From contig NZ_RKQL01000003.1 of assembly GCF_003843835.1 (NCBI RefSeq), positions 102,351-166,350 of the forward strand: a stretch of DNA of 64,000 nucleotides, written 5' to 3'. The translations under genes and the position numbers were made by a program. The notes below the pieces were generated by a model. It saw only the letters and a program-made list of their open reading frames with translations, made no database searches and was not told where the DNA came from. Of the stretch, positions 45,477 through 54,042 are shown one piece after another. Source of the DNA: Tibeticola sediminis. Lineage in GTDB: Bacteria > Pseudomonadota > Gammaproteobacteria > Burkholderiales > Burkholderiaceae_C. How positions within the stretch are numbered: the stretch's first letter is position 1; every line of letters begins with the position of its first letter.

Positions 45477-46298
45477 ATGGCCCGTGCCGACCGCTCCCCA
45501 TCGACGCACCGCCCTGCGCGATCTGCCCGGATCCCGTCGGCGCTGCGGCGCGGCGCACGCACGGCGCGGCGGCTGTTGCTCGGGCTGATCCATGTGCTGC
45601 GCGGTTTGGCCACCGTGCTGTGGCGCTTTCCGCGGCTCGCGCCCTCGCACCGCGAGGCCCGGGTGCAAGCCTGGGCCGCGCAGTTGCTCGAGCTCTGGGG
45701 CATCCGGCTGAGGGTCGAAGGCGCGCCACCGGCGCTCGGGCCGGCCTTGCTGGTCGCCAACCATGTGTCCTGGCTCGACATTCTGGTGATCCACGCGACC
45801 CGGCACTGCCGTTTCGTCGCGAAGTCCGAAGTCGCGCGATGGCTGGTGCTCGGGCGGCTGGCCAGCGCGGCTGGCACGCTGTACATCGAGCGCCAATCCC
45901 GCCGCGACGCCCACCGCACCGTGCAACGGATGGCCGAAGCCCTCGACAACGGTGAAGTCCTGGCGGTATTCCCCGAGGGCACGACGAGCGACGGGCGGGA
46001 CGTGCTGCCCTTTCACCCCAATCTGCTCCAGGCCGCGATCGATCGAAAAGCCCCTGCCATTCCGGTCGGCTTGATCTACCTCGGGGCCGACGGGCAACCG
46101 AGCACCCACCCCGCTTACGTGGGGGATGAGACGCTGCTGGCCTCGGTGCTGCGCACGCTCGGCGAACCGACGATCACGGCCGTCGTGCGCTTTGGCACCC
46201 CGCACAGCGCCGGAGAGCAGACCCGCCACGCCTGGGCGCAAACGCTGCACGCACAGGTGCGCGCGCTTCGCGCCACGCCGGTCAATATCAAAAAGTAG
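45477..46298 (+). CDS. lysophospholipid acyltransferase (PlsC-like)
   Basis: 273-residue acyltransferase with the HX4D motif ANHVSWLDILV (His96, Asp101), RHCRFVAKSEVARW, the substrate motif VFPEGTTSDG and AIPVGLIYLG. A basic N-terminus is followed by a membrane-associated segment. It would acylate lysophosphatidic acid or a related lipid such as an ornithine lipid precursor. It begins 21 bases after the peptidase gene, with no strong ribosome-binding site. Confidence 0.88.
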   Translation: MARADRSPSTHRPARSARIPSALRRGARTARRLLLGLIHVLRGLATVLWRFPRLAPSHREARVQAWAAQLLELWGIRLRVEGAPPALGPALLVANHVSWLDILVIHATRHCRFVAKSEVARWLVLGRLASAAGTLYIERQSRRDAHRTVQRMAEALDNGEVLAVFPEGTTSDGRDVLPFHPNLLQAAIDRKAPAIPVGLIYLGADGQPSTHPAYVGDETLLASVLRTLGEPTITAVVRFGTPHSAGEQTRHAWAQTLHAQVRALRATPVNIKK

Positions 46299-46340
46299 AG
46301 CAGACAAGCGCCATTTCACGCCGGAATCTGGGTGAAAAAT
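46287..46340 (+). repeat. dispersed intergenic repeat A, copy 4
   Basis: TATCAAAAAGTAGAGCAGAC-CATTTCACGCCGG-AATCTGGGTGAAAAA, with core identical to copy 1. Its left end overlaps the last codons of the acyltransferase gene (NIKK), so the repeat contributes to the C-terminus. Confidence 0.7.
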
Positions 46341-46407
46341 TCAAAAAAGCGCCGGATACCGCTGCATCAAGGCGCACCGCCGGGATGTGCGGCGCGCGAG
46401 GGACGGG

Positions 46408-46576
46408 TTAAGGCAATGCTGAATAAGTTCCTGCGATGGCGCGCGCCCGGCCGCGGGATGGGATGCGAGGCGCAAACCGCAGCCATAGCCCAAGCTATGG
46501 CGAGGATTTGCAACGACGCAGACCGCCCGCAGCCGGGATGCGCGGCGCGCGAGGAACTTGTTCAGCGTTGCCTTAA
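46408..46576. repeat. palindromic element B, copy 1 (most complete)
   Basis: 169-base imperfect palindrome. Ends are TTAAGGCAATGCTGAATAAG on the left and its near inverse on the right (CTTGTTCAGCGTTGCCTTAA). The centre holds a stem-loop GCAGCCATAGC-CCAAGCTATGGC flanked by GCGCAAACC and GAGGATTTGC. It ends 5 bases before the paaK stop. To its left, 46379-46407 looks like a piece of another right arm (GCCGGGATGTGCGGCGCGCG). Confidence 0.8.
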
Positions 46577-46581
46577 TAGGT

Positions 46582-47883
46582 TCACTTCGGCCGCAGATCG
46601 ACGACGCGCTTGGCCTTGCCTTGGCTGCGCTCGACCCCGCCTTCGGCCCGCAGTTCGATTTCCACGCTGCTGCCGACATAGACCTTGATCTCGTGCTGCA
46701 GCATCTTGGCCGCGGCGCGCGCCTCGATGCTCTCGGGGGACACGCCCGGCCGCGTCTCGACCGCCACGCGCAGGTTGTCGAGCGGGCCCTCGCGCGTGAG
46801 GATGCACTGGTAGTGCGGCGCGAGTTCGGGGCGCTTGAGGATGAGTTCCTCGATCTGCGAAGGAAAGACGTTGACGCCCCGCACGATCATCATGTCGTCG
46901 CTGCGGCCGGTGATTTTTTCGATGCGCCGCATCGGCCGCGCGGTGCCGGGCAGCAGCCGTGTGAGGTCGCGCGTGCGGTAGCGGATGATGGGCAGCGCCT
47001 CCTTGGTGAGGCTGGTGAACACGAGTTCACCCATTTCGCCGTCGGCGACGGGCTCGCCGGTGTCGGGGTTGATGATCTCGGGGTAGAAATGGTCTTCCCA
47101 GATGGTCGGGCCGTCTTTGGTTTCGACGCACTCGCTGGCGACGCCCGGGCCGATCACCTCGGACAGACCGTAAATGTCCACCGCGTCGATGCCCATGCGC
47201 TCCTCGATCGCACGGCGCATGTCGTTGGTCCAGGGTTCAGCGCCGAAGATGCCGATGCGCAGCGACAGCGTGCGTGGGTCGATGCCCTGGCGTTCGACCT
47301 CGTCGGCAATCGCCAGCATGTAGCTCGGCGTGACCATGATGATGTCGGGCCGGAAATCCTGGATCAGCTGCACCTGGCGCTCGGTCTGCCCGCCGCCAAA
47401 GGGCACCACGGTCAGGCCCAGTTTTTCGGCGCCGTAGTGCGCGCCGAGGCCACCGGTGAACAGGCCGTAGCCGTAGCTGACATGCACCATGTCGCCTGGG
47501 CGCGCACCGGCGGCGCGGATGCTGCGGGCGACCACGCCAGCCCAGGTGTCGATGTCGCGCGCGGTGTAGCCGACCACGGTCGGTTTGCCGGTGGTTCCGC
47601 TCGAGGCATGGATGCGCACGCACTGCTCGCGCGGTACGGCGAACATCCCGAAGGGGTAGTGGTCGCGCAGGTCTTTCTTGGTCGTGAACGGAAACTTCGC
47701 CAAGTCTTCGAGCGTGCGCAGGTCATCGGGGTGCACGCCCGCGGCGTCGAACTTCGCCCGGTAGACCGGGGAATTCGCATAGGCGTGGTGCAGCGTGGCT
47801 TTGAGGCGCTGGAGCTGCAGGGCACGCAGTTCGTCGATGCTCGCGCGCTCGATCGGCTCGAGCGGGAAGGTGCTCTCGGTCAT
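46582..47883 (-). CDS. paaK: phenylacetate-CoA ligase
   Basis: 433-residue adenylate-forming enzyme that activates phenylacetate. The AMP-binding motif IHASSGTTGKPTVVGY is near residue 93, with VSYGYGLFTGGLGAHYG, VDIYGLSEVIGPGVASEC and the C-terminal GRSDDMMIVRGVNVFPSQIEELIL, all as in PaaK. ATG 47883 begins MTESTFPLEPIERASIDELRALQL. It follows paaI (62-base gap) and is the last gene of paaG-paaI-paaK. The ring-oxygenase genes paaABCDE are not in the window. Confidence 0.95.
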   Translation of the reverse strand: MTESTFPLEPIERASIDELRALQLQRLKATLHHAYANSPVYRAKFDAAGVHPDDLRTLEDLAKFPFTTKKDLRDHYPFGMFAVPREQCVRIHASSGTTGKPTVVGYTARDIDTWAGVVARSIRAAGARPGDMVHVSYGYGLFTGGLGAHYGAEKLGLTVVPFGGGQTERQVQLIQDFRPDIIMVTPSYMLAIADEVERQGIDPRTLSLRIGIFGAEPWTNDMRRAIEERMGIDAVDIYGLSEVIGPGVASECVETKDGPTIWEDHFYPEIINPDTGEPVADGEMGELVFTSLTKEALPIIRYRTRDLTRLLPGTARPMRRIEKITGRSDDMMIVRGVNVFPSQIEELILKRPELAPHYQCILTREGPLDNLRVAVETRPGVSPESIEARAAAKMLQHEIKVYVGSSVEIELRAEGGVERSQGKAKRVVDLRPK

Positions 47884-47945
47884 GGGGGTCGTCTCCTCGG
47901 TCCTTGTTTTGGGGTCGGGCGTGAGCGTGGGTACGGCCGGCGGGT

Positions 47946-48410
47946 TCAGGCGCCGGCCTCGGGCAGCACGGTCCCGCTGATCTGCGCGCTCTTGCCGCGA
48001 AACAGCGCCACGACCTGGCCGTGCTGGTTGCGCACGGTCATGTCGTAGATGCCATGACGGTCGCTGAGCACCTGCTCCACGCCCTCACAGGTCAACACGT
48101 CGCCCTCGTGGGCAGGCTTGAGAAACTCGATGCTGCAGCCCGCGGCCACCGCGTTCTTGTTGTAGCTGTTGCAGGCAAACGCAAAGGTCGAATCGGCCAG
48201 GGTGAAGATGAAGCCGCCGTGGCAGATGCGGTGGCCATTGAGGTGCAGCGGCTGCACCGTCATGCGCATGACGGCACGGCCCGGTGCGCATTCGAGCAGC
48301 TCCATGCCCATGGTTTCGCGCGAGGCAACGTCGGCGGCGAACATCGCCTGGCCCACGCGCTGGGCCAAAGCGCGCGCGGCTGCTTCGTCGAGTGAATGTG
48401 GGTGGCTCAT
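47946..48410 (-). CDS. paaI: hydroxyphenylacetyl-CoA thioesterase PaaI
   Basis: 154-residue hotdog-fold thioesterase: [19 protein letters not shown], then [21 protein letters not shown], the PaaI signature, and [17 protein letters not shown]. It hydrolyses dead-end CoA thioesters formed in phenylacetate breakdown. Its start is two bases after the paaG stop, so the two are coupled. Confidence 0.93.
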   Translation of the reverse strand: MSHPHSLDEAAARALAQRVGQAMFAADVASRETMGMELLECAPGRAVMRMTVQPLHLNGHRICHGGFIFTLADSTFAFACNSYNKNAVAAGCSIEFLKPAHEGDVLTCEGVEQVLSDRHGIYDMTVRNQHGQVVALFRGKSAQISGTVLPEAGA

Positions 48411-48412
48411 CC

Positions 48413-49207
48413 TCAGGCTCCCTTGAAGTTCGGGCTGCGCTTTTCACGGAACGCCATCACGCCCTCGATGTAGTCGTGCGTGCGGCCCAGCGCCGACTGC
48501 ATGTCGCGCTCGGCGTCGAGCTGGGCATCGAGTGTCCGCGTGCCCGCCTCGCGCAGCAGCGCGCGCGTGGCCACGAGCGCCTTCGTGGGCATCTGCGCAA
48601 GCCGCTCGGCCAGGGCCAGCGCGGCGGCGAGCGGATCCTCGGCCACGTCCCAGATCAGCCCCCAATCGCGCGCCTGGGTGGCTGGCAGCTTGTCCCCCGT
48701 CATGGCGAGCGCCAGCGCCCGCGCCAGCCCCAGCCGCTCGACCAGGAACCAACTGCCACCTGCGTCGGGAATCAGCCCGATCTTGCTGAACGCCTGGATG
48801 AAGCTGGCTTGCGGCGCGGCGATGGCGATGTCGCAGGTCATCGCCAGCGAGGCCCCTGCGCCTGCAGCCACGCCGTTGACCGCGGCAATGGTCGGCATGC
48901 GCAGCCGCTGCAGCCGACGCACCGTCGGGTTGAAGGCCTGTTCGATCACCGGGCCGGGGTCGGCGCGTGCAACCAGGTCGGGGCCGGGCGTGAAGTCGAA
49001 CTCGGCCAGATCGGCACCCGCGCAAAACCCCCGGCCCGCGCCGGTGATGACCAGGGCGCGCACGGCTTCATCGGCCTCGGCGCGGTCGAGCGCGGCCCAC
49101 AGCGCCTGGTGCATCGCGCGGGTGAAGCTGTTGAGTGCGGCCGGACGGTTGAGCGTGAGCAGGGCGACGGCGCCGCGTGCCTCGAACAAAACGGGTTCTT
49201 CGGTCAT
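48413..49207 (-). CDS. paaG: 1,2-epoxyphenylacetyl-CoA isomerase PaaG
   Basis: 264-residue crotonase-fold enzyme. [57 protein letters not shown] and [21 protein letters not shown] match PaaG; Asp in the last motif is the catalytic acid position of isomerases, where hydratases have Glu. It isomerises the epoxide to an oxepin in phenylacetate degradation. First gene of the minus-strand paa operon, divergent from the enoyl-CoA hydratase gene, with the shared operator between. Confidence 0.92.
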   Translation of the reverse strand: MTEEPVLFEARGAVALLTLNRPAALNSFTRAMHQALWAALDRAEADEAVRALVITGAGRGFCAGADLAEFDFTPGPDLVARADPGPVIEQAFNPTVRRLQRLRMPTIAAVNGVAAGAGASLAMTCDIAIAAPQASFIQAFSKIGLIPDAGGSWFLVERLGLARALALAMTGDKLPATQARDWGLIWDVAEDPLAAALALAERLAQMPTKALVATRALLREAGTRTLDAQLDAERDMQSALGRTHDYIEGVMAFREKRSPNFKGA

Positions 49208-49240
49208 GGGGTCTCCTCGGTGCCGGGGAATTTACCATTG

Positions 49241-49254
49241 ACCGACCGGTCGGT
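49241..49254. promoter_or_regulatory. TetR-type (PaaR-like) operator
   Basis: ACCGACCGGTCGGT is a perfect 14-base palindrome, extended imperfectly to TTG on the left and GGTCAA on the right. It lies between paaG and the divergent hydratase gene, 33 bases before the paaG start. Palindromes of this kind (ACCGACCGGTCGGT) are typical for TetR regulators such as PaaR of betaproteobacteria. The regulator gene is not in the window. Confidence 0.75.
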
Positions 49255-49357
49255 TGGTCAATGTTTTCCCTGGGGCGCGAGCCGCTATAGTGCCTCGACC
49301 GCGGCCGCATTCCATACCGGCGGAACCCGAACAGCCCCTTTCCAGGAGACCCAGACC

Positions 49358-50137
49358 ATGACCTATGAACACATCCTCGTGCGCACCGAAGCCGAACGCG
49401 TCGGCGTGATCACCCTCAACCGCCCCAAGGCGCTCAATGCGCTCAACAGCGCGCTGATGGACGAACTGGGCGCCGCGCTCAAGGCGTTCGATGCCGACCC
49501 CGCCATCGGCTGCATCGTGCTCACCGGCAGCGAGAAAGCCTTTGCCGCCGGCGCCGACATTGCCGCCATGGCCAAGTTCGAGTTCCATGAGGTCTACCGC
49601 GACGACTTCATCACCCGCAACTGGGAAACCATCCGCAGCATCCGCAAGCCCGTAATCGCCGCCGTGGCCGGCTTTGCGCTGGGCGGCGGCTGCGAGCTGG
49701 CGATGATGTGCGACTTCATCATCGCTGCCGACAACGCCAAGTTTGGCCAGCCGGAAATCAAAATCGGCATCATCCCCGGCGCCGGCGGCACGCAGCGCCT
49801 GCCGCGCGCGGTGGGCAAGTCCAAGGCCATGGACCTGGTGCTCACCGGCCGCATGATGGACGCACAAGAAGCCGAGCGCGCCGGGCTGGTGAGCCGCGTG
49901 GTGCCGGCCGAGAAGCTGATGGACGAGGCGCTCGCCGCGGCCCTGACCATCTGCGGCTACGGGCAACTGGCGGTGATGGCGGCCAAGGAGGCGGTCAACC
50001 GCGCGTTCGAAGGGGGTTTGTCCGACGGGGTGATGTTCGAGCGCCGGCTGTTCCACGCGCTCTTCGCCACGGCCGACCAGAAGGAGGGCATGGACGCCTT
50101 CCTGACCAAGCGTGCCCCGAACTTCCGCAACGCCTGA
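49358..50137 (+). CDS. paaF: enoyl-CoA hydratase (PaaF-like)
   Basis: 259-residue crotonase-fold hydratase from ATG 49358 with AGGAG 9 bases upstream. Motifs: [56 protein letters not shown] (catalytic Glu) and [20 protein letters not shown] (second Glu). It hydrates trans-2-enoyl-CoA in beta-oxidation. Divergence from paaG through a shared TetR-type operator suggests a role in the phenylacetate pathway, though a general fatty-acid role is equally possible; the gene symbol is tentative. Confidence 0.88.
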   Translation: MTYEHILVRTEAERVGVITLNRPKALNALNSALMDELGAALKAFDADPAIGCIVLTGSEKAFAAGADIAAMAKFEFHEVYRDDFITRNWETIRSIRKPVIAAVAGFALGGGCELAMMCDFIIAADNAKFGQPEIKIGIIPGAGGTQRLPRAVGKSKAMDLVLTGRMMDAQEAERAGLVSRVVPAEKLMDEALAAALTICGYGQLAVMAAKEAVNRAFEGGLSDGVMFERRLFHALFATADQKEGMDAFLTKRAPNFRNA

Positions 50138-50219
50138 GCCCCACAGCCCACCCTGGGCGCGCGCCGCGCCCAGCCATGGCGGGCACCCGTGGACGCCCAA
50201 ATAGGCCGCAAATTTTGGC

Positions 50220-50225
50220 TATAAT
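50220..50225 (+). promoter_or_regulatory. -10 element of the tRNA-Met promoter
   Basis: A perfect TATAAT ends 13 bases before the tRNA, placing the start of transcription a few bases upstream of the mature 5' end. No consensus -35 hexamer is found at 17 bases. Confidence 0.6.
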
Positions 50226-50237
50226 TTGCAGCTTGCT

Positions 50238-50314
50238 GGCGCTTTAGCTCAGTCGGTTAGAGCGATGGAATCATAATCCACAGGTCCGCGGTTCGAATCC
50301 GTGAAGCGCCACCA
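50238..50314 (+). tRNA. tRNA-Met (CAT)
   Basis: 77 bases including an encoded CCA end. The acceptor stem GGCGCTT pairs with AAGCGCC; the D-arm contains AGCTCAGTCGGTTAGAGC, the anticodon loop is ATCATAA (CAT at 34-36) and the T-arm has GGTTCGAATCC. The acceptor starts with a paired G, so this is an elongator-type tRNA rather than initiator; an Ile-lysidine tRNA is less likely. The first anticodon-stem pair is an A-C mismatch. A terminator follows. Confidence 0.95.
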
Positions 50315-50323
50315 ACAATACCA

Positions 50324-50356
50324 CCCGCACTGGCCCCAGTGCGGGTTTTCTTTTTT
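50324..50356 (+). terminator. terminator of the tRNA gene
   Basis: CCCGCACTGG-CC-CCAGTGCGGG followed by TTTTCTTTTTT, 10 bases after the tRNA CCA. A textbook Rho-independent terminator. Confidence 0.95.
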
Positions 50357-50369
50357 CGGGCTTTCCCGG

Positions 50370-50417
50370 AATGTGGCCGCCTACGAATGTGGCTGCCTAC
50401 GAATGTGGCCGCCTACA
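50370..50417 (+). repeat. three tandem 16-base repeats
   Basis: AATGTGGCCGCCTACG is repeated three times in direct succession with two substitutions. It lies between the tRNA terminator and the start of the exported protein gene, where that gene's promoter should be. Confidence 0.9.
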
Positions 50418-50462
50418 ATCGGCGCGCCGGTCCGTTCCCTTCTCAGCCTCTGGATGTACACC

Positions 50463-50924
50463 ATGAACCGCTGGATGATCGCTTTGGTCGCTTCTTTTTC
50501 CGTAGCAACAAGCGGCGCGTTGGCGCTGGGCTTGGTGCTTTTCCCCATGCAAAGCTCGGCGCAGGAAGCGGTGCGCAGCTTTCCCGAGCGCGCGCTGCGC
50601 GGCACGCTGGTGGTGCAGACCGCGCCCGAGGTGCTGCTCGACGGCGCCCCTGCACGCCTCTCGCCGGGTGCCCGCATCCATGACGTCAACAACCTGCTGG
50701 TGCTGCCCGCGCCACTGGCGGGACGCGAACTCACGGTGAACTACCTGCGCGACCCGCAGGGCCTGGTGCATGAGGTCTGGATCCTCAACGCCGCCGAGGC
50801 CGCGCAAAAGCGCGCCGGCGCCAGTTCCGGGCGCAACTTCCTCTTTGCGTCCGAAGCTGACACCGCCCCCCGAGACGACGGCAACACGCCGTACCACCAG
50901 CTACCCGGCTTCCCCGCGCGCTGA
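50463..50924 (+). CDS. exported protein of unknown function
   Basis: 153 residues from ATG 50463 (an ATG at 50454 is also possible). A signal peptide MNRWMIALVASFSVATSGALALGLVLF ends near AQ at residue 33. The mature part is short, with LRGTLVVQTAPEVLLDGAPARLSPGARIHDVNNLLVLPAPLAG, which looks like a small beta-rich domain, and a disordered tail ending LPGFPAR. I do not recognise a named family. It lies directly upstream of miaB; it may share transcripts with it, although repeat A copy 5 is between them. Confidence 0.75.
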   Translation: MNRWMIALVASFSVATSGALALGLVLFPMQSSAQEAVRSFPERALRGTLVVQTAPEVLLDGAPARLSPGARIHDVNNLLVLPAPLAGRELTVNYLRDPQGLVHEVWILNAAEAAQKRAGASSGRNFLFASEADTAPRDDGNTPYHQLPGFPAR

Positions 50925-50961
50925 GCGGGCCGCGGACGACCGCTGGGCGCGGTTTTTGAGC

Positions 50962-51014
50962 ATTTTTCTTTGAGTCCCGGCGTCAAATGGACGTTTGTCG
51001 CTCTTAACTTCATA
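50962..51014 (-). repeat. dispersed intergenic repeat A, copy 5 (inverted)
   Basis: Read on the minus strand: AAGTTAAGAGCGACAAACGT, CCATTTGACGCCGG, then GACTCAAAGAAAAATG. Same order of blocks as the other copies, in opposite orientation relative to the flanking genes. Confidence 0.65.
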
Positions 51015-51034
51015 GCATTCGGATGGAGCCTTCC

Positions 51035-52387
51035 ATGGCCAAGAAAATCTTCATCAAAACCTTCGGCTGCCAGATGAACGAGTACGACTCGGAGAAGATG
51101 GCCGATGTCATGCGCGCCGCCGAGGGCTTTGAGCCCACCGCCGACCCCGAGGAGGCCGACCTCATCGTCTTCAACACCTGCTCGGTACGCGAAAAGGCGC
51201 AGGAGAAGGTCTTCAGCGAACTCGGCCGTGCCGCGCAGCTCAAGAAGCTCAAGGGCACTCGCATCGCCGTCGGCGGCTGCGTGGCCAGCCAGGAGGGCGA
51301 GGAGATCATCAAGCGCGCCCCCTATGTGGACGTGGTGTTCGGCCCACAGACGCTGCACCGGCTGCCCGAGCTGCTGGCTTCGCGCGAGCGTGAGCGTCGC
51401 CCGCAGGTCGACATCAGCTTCCCCGAAATCGAAAAATTCGACCACCTGCCGCCTGCGCGCGTCGAGGGCGCCTCGGCCTTCGTGTCCATCATGGAAGGCT
51501 GCTCCAAATACTGCAGCTACTGCGTGGTGCCCTACACGCGCGGCGAAGAGGTCAGCCGCCCGTTCGAGGACGTGCTGGTCGAGGTGGCCGGCCTCGCCGA
51601 GCAAGGCGTCAAGGAAGTCACACTGCTGGGGCAAAACGTCAACGCCTACCGCGGCGCCATGGGCGAATCGGGAGAAGTGGCCGACTTCGCCACGCTCATC
51701 GAATACGTCGCCGAGATTCCCGGCATCGAGCGCATCCGCTACACCACGAGCCACCCCAACGAGTTCACGCAGCGCCTCATCGACGTCTATGCCCGCGTGC
51801 CCAAACTCGTGAGCCACCTGCACCTGCCGGTACAACACGGCAGCGACCGCATCCTCATGGCGATGAAGCGCGGCTACACCGCTATGGAATACAAGAGCAT
51901 CATTCGCCGGCTGCGCGCCGTGCGGCCCGCACTGGCGCTGAGCAGCGACTTCATCGTTGGCTTCCCTGGCGAAACCGACGAGGACTTCGCCAAGCTCATG
52001 CAACTCATCGACGACCTGGGCTTTGACAACAGCTTCAGCTTCATCTTCAGCCCGCGCCCCGGAACGCCGGCAGCCAACCTGCACGACGACACGCCGCACG
52101 CGGTCAAGCTCGCGCGGCTGCAGCAGGTGCAGGCCGCCATCGACGCCAACATGCGCCGCATCAGCGCTTCGATGGAAGGCACGGTGCAGCGCATCCTCGT
52201 CGAAGGCCCCTCACGCAAGAACCCGGCCGAGCTCATGGGCCGCACCGAGTGCAACCGCGCGGTGAACTTCGACGGCGGCCCCAACGCCGCGCGGCTGGTG
52301 GGCCAGATGCTCGACGTGCGCATCACCCAGGCGCTGCCGCACTCGCTGCGCGGCGAGCTGGTGCTGCGCGAGACAGCCCTCGCTTGA
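51035..52387 (+). CDS. miaB: tRNA-2-methylthio-N6-dimethylallyladenosine synthase MiaB
   Basis: 450-residue radical-SAM methylthiotransferase that modifies adenosine 37 of tRNAs. ATG 51035 has GGAG 5 bases upstream, so the ATG at 51023 was rejected. The auxiliary iron-sulfur cluster cysteines are 12, 49 and 82 ([29 protein letters not shown]) and the radical-SAM motif CSKYCSYC spans 156-163. [19 protein letters not shown] and a C-terminal TRAM domain complete it. Confidence 0.97.
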   Translation: MAKKIFIKTFGCQMNEYDSEKMADVMRAAEGFEPTADPEEADLIVFNTCSVREKAQEKVFSELGRAAQLKKLKGTRIAVGGCVASQEGEEIIKRAPYVDVVFGPQTLHRLPELLASRERERRPQVDISFPEIEKFDHLPPARVEGASAFVSIMEGCSKYCSYCVVPYTRGEEVSRPFEDVLVEVAGLAEQGVKEVTLLGQNVNAYRGAMGESGEVADFATLIEYVAEIPGIERIRYTTSHPNEFTQRLIDVYARVPKLVSHLHLPVQHGSDRILMAMKRGYTAMEYKSIIRRLRAVRPALALSSDFIVGFPGETDEDFAKLMQLIDDLGFDNSFSFIFSPRPGTPAANLHDDTPHAVKLARLQQVQAAIDANMRRISASMEGTVQRILVEGPSRKNPAELMGRTECNRAVNFDGGPNAARLVGQMLDVRITQALPHSLRGELVLRETALA

Positions 52388-52441
52388 GAGGCCGGGCAGC
52401 AGCGTGCCGTAGGCAAACACAGGCCGCGTCGACGCGGGCAC
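52388..52441 (-). pseudogene. possible remnant of a gamma-glutamylcyclotransferase gene
   Basis: Between the miaB stop and the ffh stop the minus strand reads, from GTG 52441, [30 protein letters not shown] is the N-terminal substrate-loop motif of the AIG2/gamma-glutamylcyclotransferase family. Downstream the frame runs antisense into miaB with no further similarity, so only about 18 codons of such a gene would remain. It may also be chance; the evidence is one motif. Confidence 0.4.
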
Positions 52442-52456
52442 GACGCCGGCATCCCT

Positions 52457-53833
52457 TCAGCGCGGCATGGGCGGCATGCCGCCGCCGATGCCCTTCATGC
52501 CGCCCATACGCTTCATGAGCTTCATGAGGCCGCCGCCCTGCATCTTCTTCATCATGTCCTGCATCTGTTCGAATTCTTTGAGCAGTCGGTTGACATCCTG
52601 CACCTGCACGCCGGCACCGGCCGCGATGCGGCGCTTGCGCGAGGCCTTGATGAGCTCGGGCTTCTTGCGCTCGAGCGGCGTCATGCTGTGGATGATGCCC
52701 TGCTTGCGCGCGATTTCACGCTCCGCACGGCTGAGGTCCGCCTCGCTCGCCTTGGCCGCCATCTGCGTCGGCAGCTTGTCCAGCAAGCTCGAGAGCCCGC
52801 CCATCTGCTTGACCTGCTGAATCTGGCTCAGGAAATCCTCGAGGTCGAAGCTCGCGCCGCTCTTGACCTTGGCCGCGAGCTTTTGCGCCTGCGCCATGTC
52901 CACGCCCGCAGCCACCTGCTCGACCAGCGCAACGATGTCGCCCATGCCGAGGATGCGGCCCGCGTGGCGCTCGGCGTCGAACACCTCCAGCCCGTCGATC
53001 TTCTCGCTCGTGCCCGCGAACTTGATCGGCGCACCCGTGATCGCACGCACCGACAGGGCTGCGCCGCCGCGCGAATCGCCATCGGTCTTGGTGAGGATGA
53101 TGCCGGTCAGCGGCAACGCCTCCTTGAACGCTTTGGCCGTATTGGCCGCATCCTGACCCTGCATCGCATCGACCACGAACAGCGTCTCGACCGGGTTCAA
53201 CACCGCGTGCAACTCGGTGATCTCGCGCATCAGCGCTTCGTCGATCGCCAGCCGGCCCGCGGTGTCGACCAGCAGCACATCGAAATAATGTTTTTTCGCG
53301 TAGTCGAGCGCGGCCCGCGCGATGTCGACCGGCTTTTGGTCGGGCGTGCTCGGAAACCACTCCGCCCCGGCCTGTGCGCTCACGGTCTTGAGCTGCTCGA
53401 TGGCCGCCGGCCGATACACGTCGGCCGAAACCGTCAACACCTTCTTCTTGCGCTTGGTGATGAGGTGACGCGCAAGCTTGGCCGTGGTCGTCGTCTTGCC
53501 CGCGCCTTGCAGGCCGGCCATCAAAATCACCGCGGGCGGCTGGGTGGCCAGGTTCAGATCCGCCACGCCCTCGCCCATGGTGGCGGCAAGCTCACGGTTG
53601 ACGATGCCCACGAGCGCCTGGCCCGGCTTGAGCGAACCCATCACCTCCTGGCCCAGCGCCTTGTCCTTGACGCGGGCAATGAAATCGCGCACGACCGGCA
53701 GCGCTACGTCGGCCTCGAGCAAGGCCATGCGCACCTCGCGCAGCATGTCGGCCACGTTCGATTCGGTGATGCGCGCCTGACCGCTGATCTGTTTGACCAG
53801 GCGCGAGAGCTTTTCAGTAAGAGCAGAAGCCAT
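52457..53833 (-). CDS. ffh: signal recognition particle protein Ffh
   Basis: 458-residue GTPase that targets membrane proteins. An N-terminal helical bundle (LSRLVKQISGQARITESNV) precedes the G domain: GLQGAGKTTTTAKLA, VLLVDTAGRLAIDEALM and LTKTDGDSRGGAALS. The methionine-rich M domain ends KKMQGGGLMKLMKRMGGMKG, which binds 4.5S RNA and signal peptides. ATG 53833. No 4.5S RNA gene is in the window. Confidence 0.98.
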   Translation of the reverse strand: MASALTEKLSRLVKQISGQARITESNVADMLREVRMALLEADVALPVVRDFIARVKDKALGQEVMGSLKPGQALVGIVNRELAATMGEGVADLNLATQPPAVILMAGLQGAGKTTTTAKLARHLITKRKKKVLTVSADVYRPAAIEQLKTVSAQAGAEWFPSTPDQKPVDIARAALDYAKKHYFDVLLVDTAGRLAIDEALMREITELHAVLNPVETLFVVDAMQGQDAANTAKAFKEALPLTGIILTKTDGDSRGGAALSVRAITGAPIKFAGTSEKIDGLEVFDAERHAGRILGMGDIVALVEQVAAGVDMAQAQKLAAKVKSGASFDLEDFLSQIQQVKQMGGLSSLLDKLPTQMAAKASEADLSRAEREIARKQGIIHSMTPLERKKPELIKASRKRRIAAGAGVQVQDVNRLLKEFEQMQDMMKKMQGGGLMKLMKRMGGMKGIGGGMPPMPR

Positions 53834-53885
53834 GTTGGAACGCCTTGAGGCCGATGTGGAGACGGAGGGAATGAGGATCAGCGCG

Positions 53886-54033
53886 CAGCGTTCAGCATAC
53901 AGACCACCTGCAGCCGGGATGCGCCGCGCAAACCGCAGCCATAGCCGAAGCTATGGCGAGGATTTGCTTTCGACGCAGACCGCCCGCAGCCGGGATGCGC
54001 GACGCGCGAGGGACTTGTTCAGCGTTGCCCTAA
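53886..54033. repeat. palindromic element B, copy 2
   Basis: The central block GCGCAAACCGCAGCCATAGC-CGAAGCTATGGCGAGGATTTGC and the right arm GACTTGTTCAGCGTTGCCCTAA match copy 1 closely; the left arm is shortened to CAGCGTTCAGCATACAG. It fills the gap between ffh and the YpjD-like gene and ends about 10 bases before that gene's ATG. Confidence 0.8.
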
Positions 54034-54042
54034 ACTTGACCC

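Noticed and set aside
43824..46319. An 831-codon open frame antisense to the M61 peptidase and acyltransferase
   Set aside because: Arg/Gly/Ala/Gln-rich composition without domains; both sense genes have catalytic motifs.
46408..46576. Insertion sequence remnant
   Set aside because: The element has terminal inverted repeats but no transposase coding trace and no visible target duplication; kept as a palindromic repeat only.
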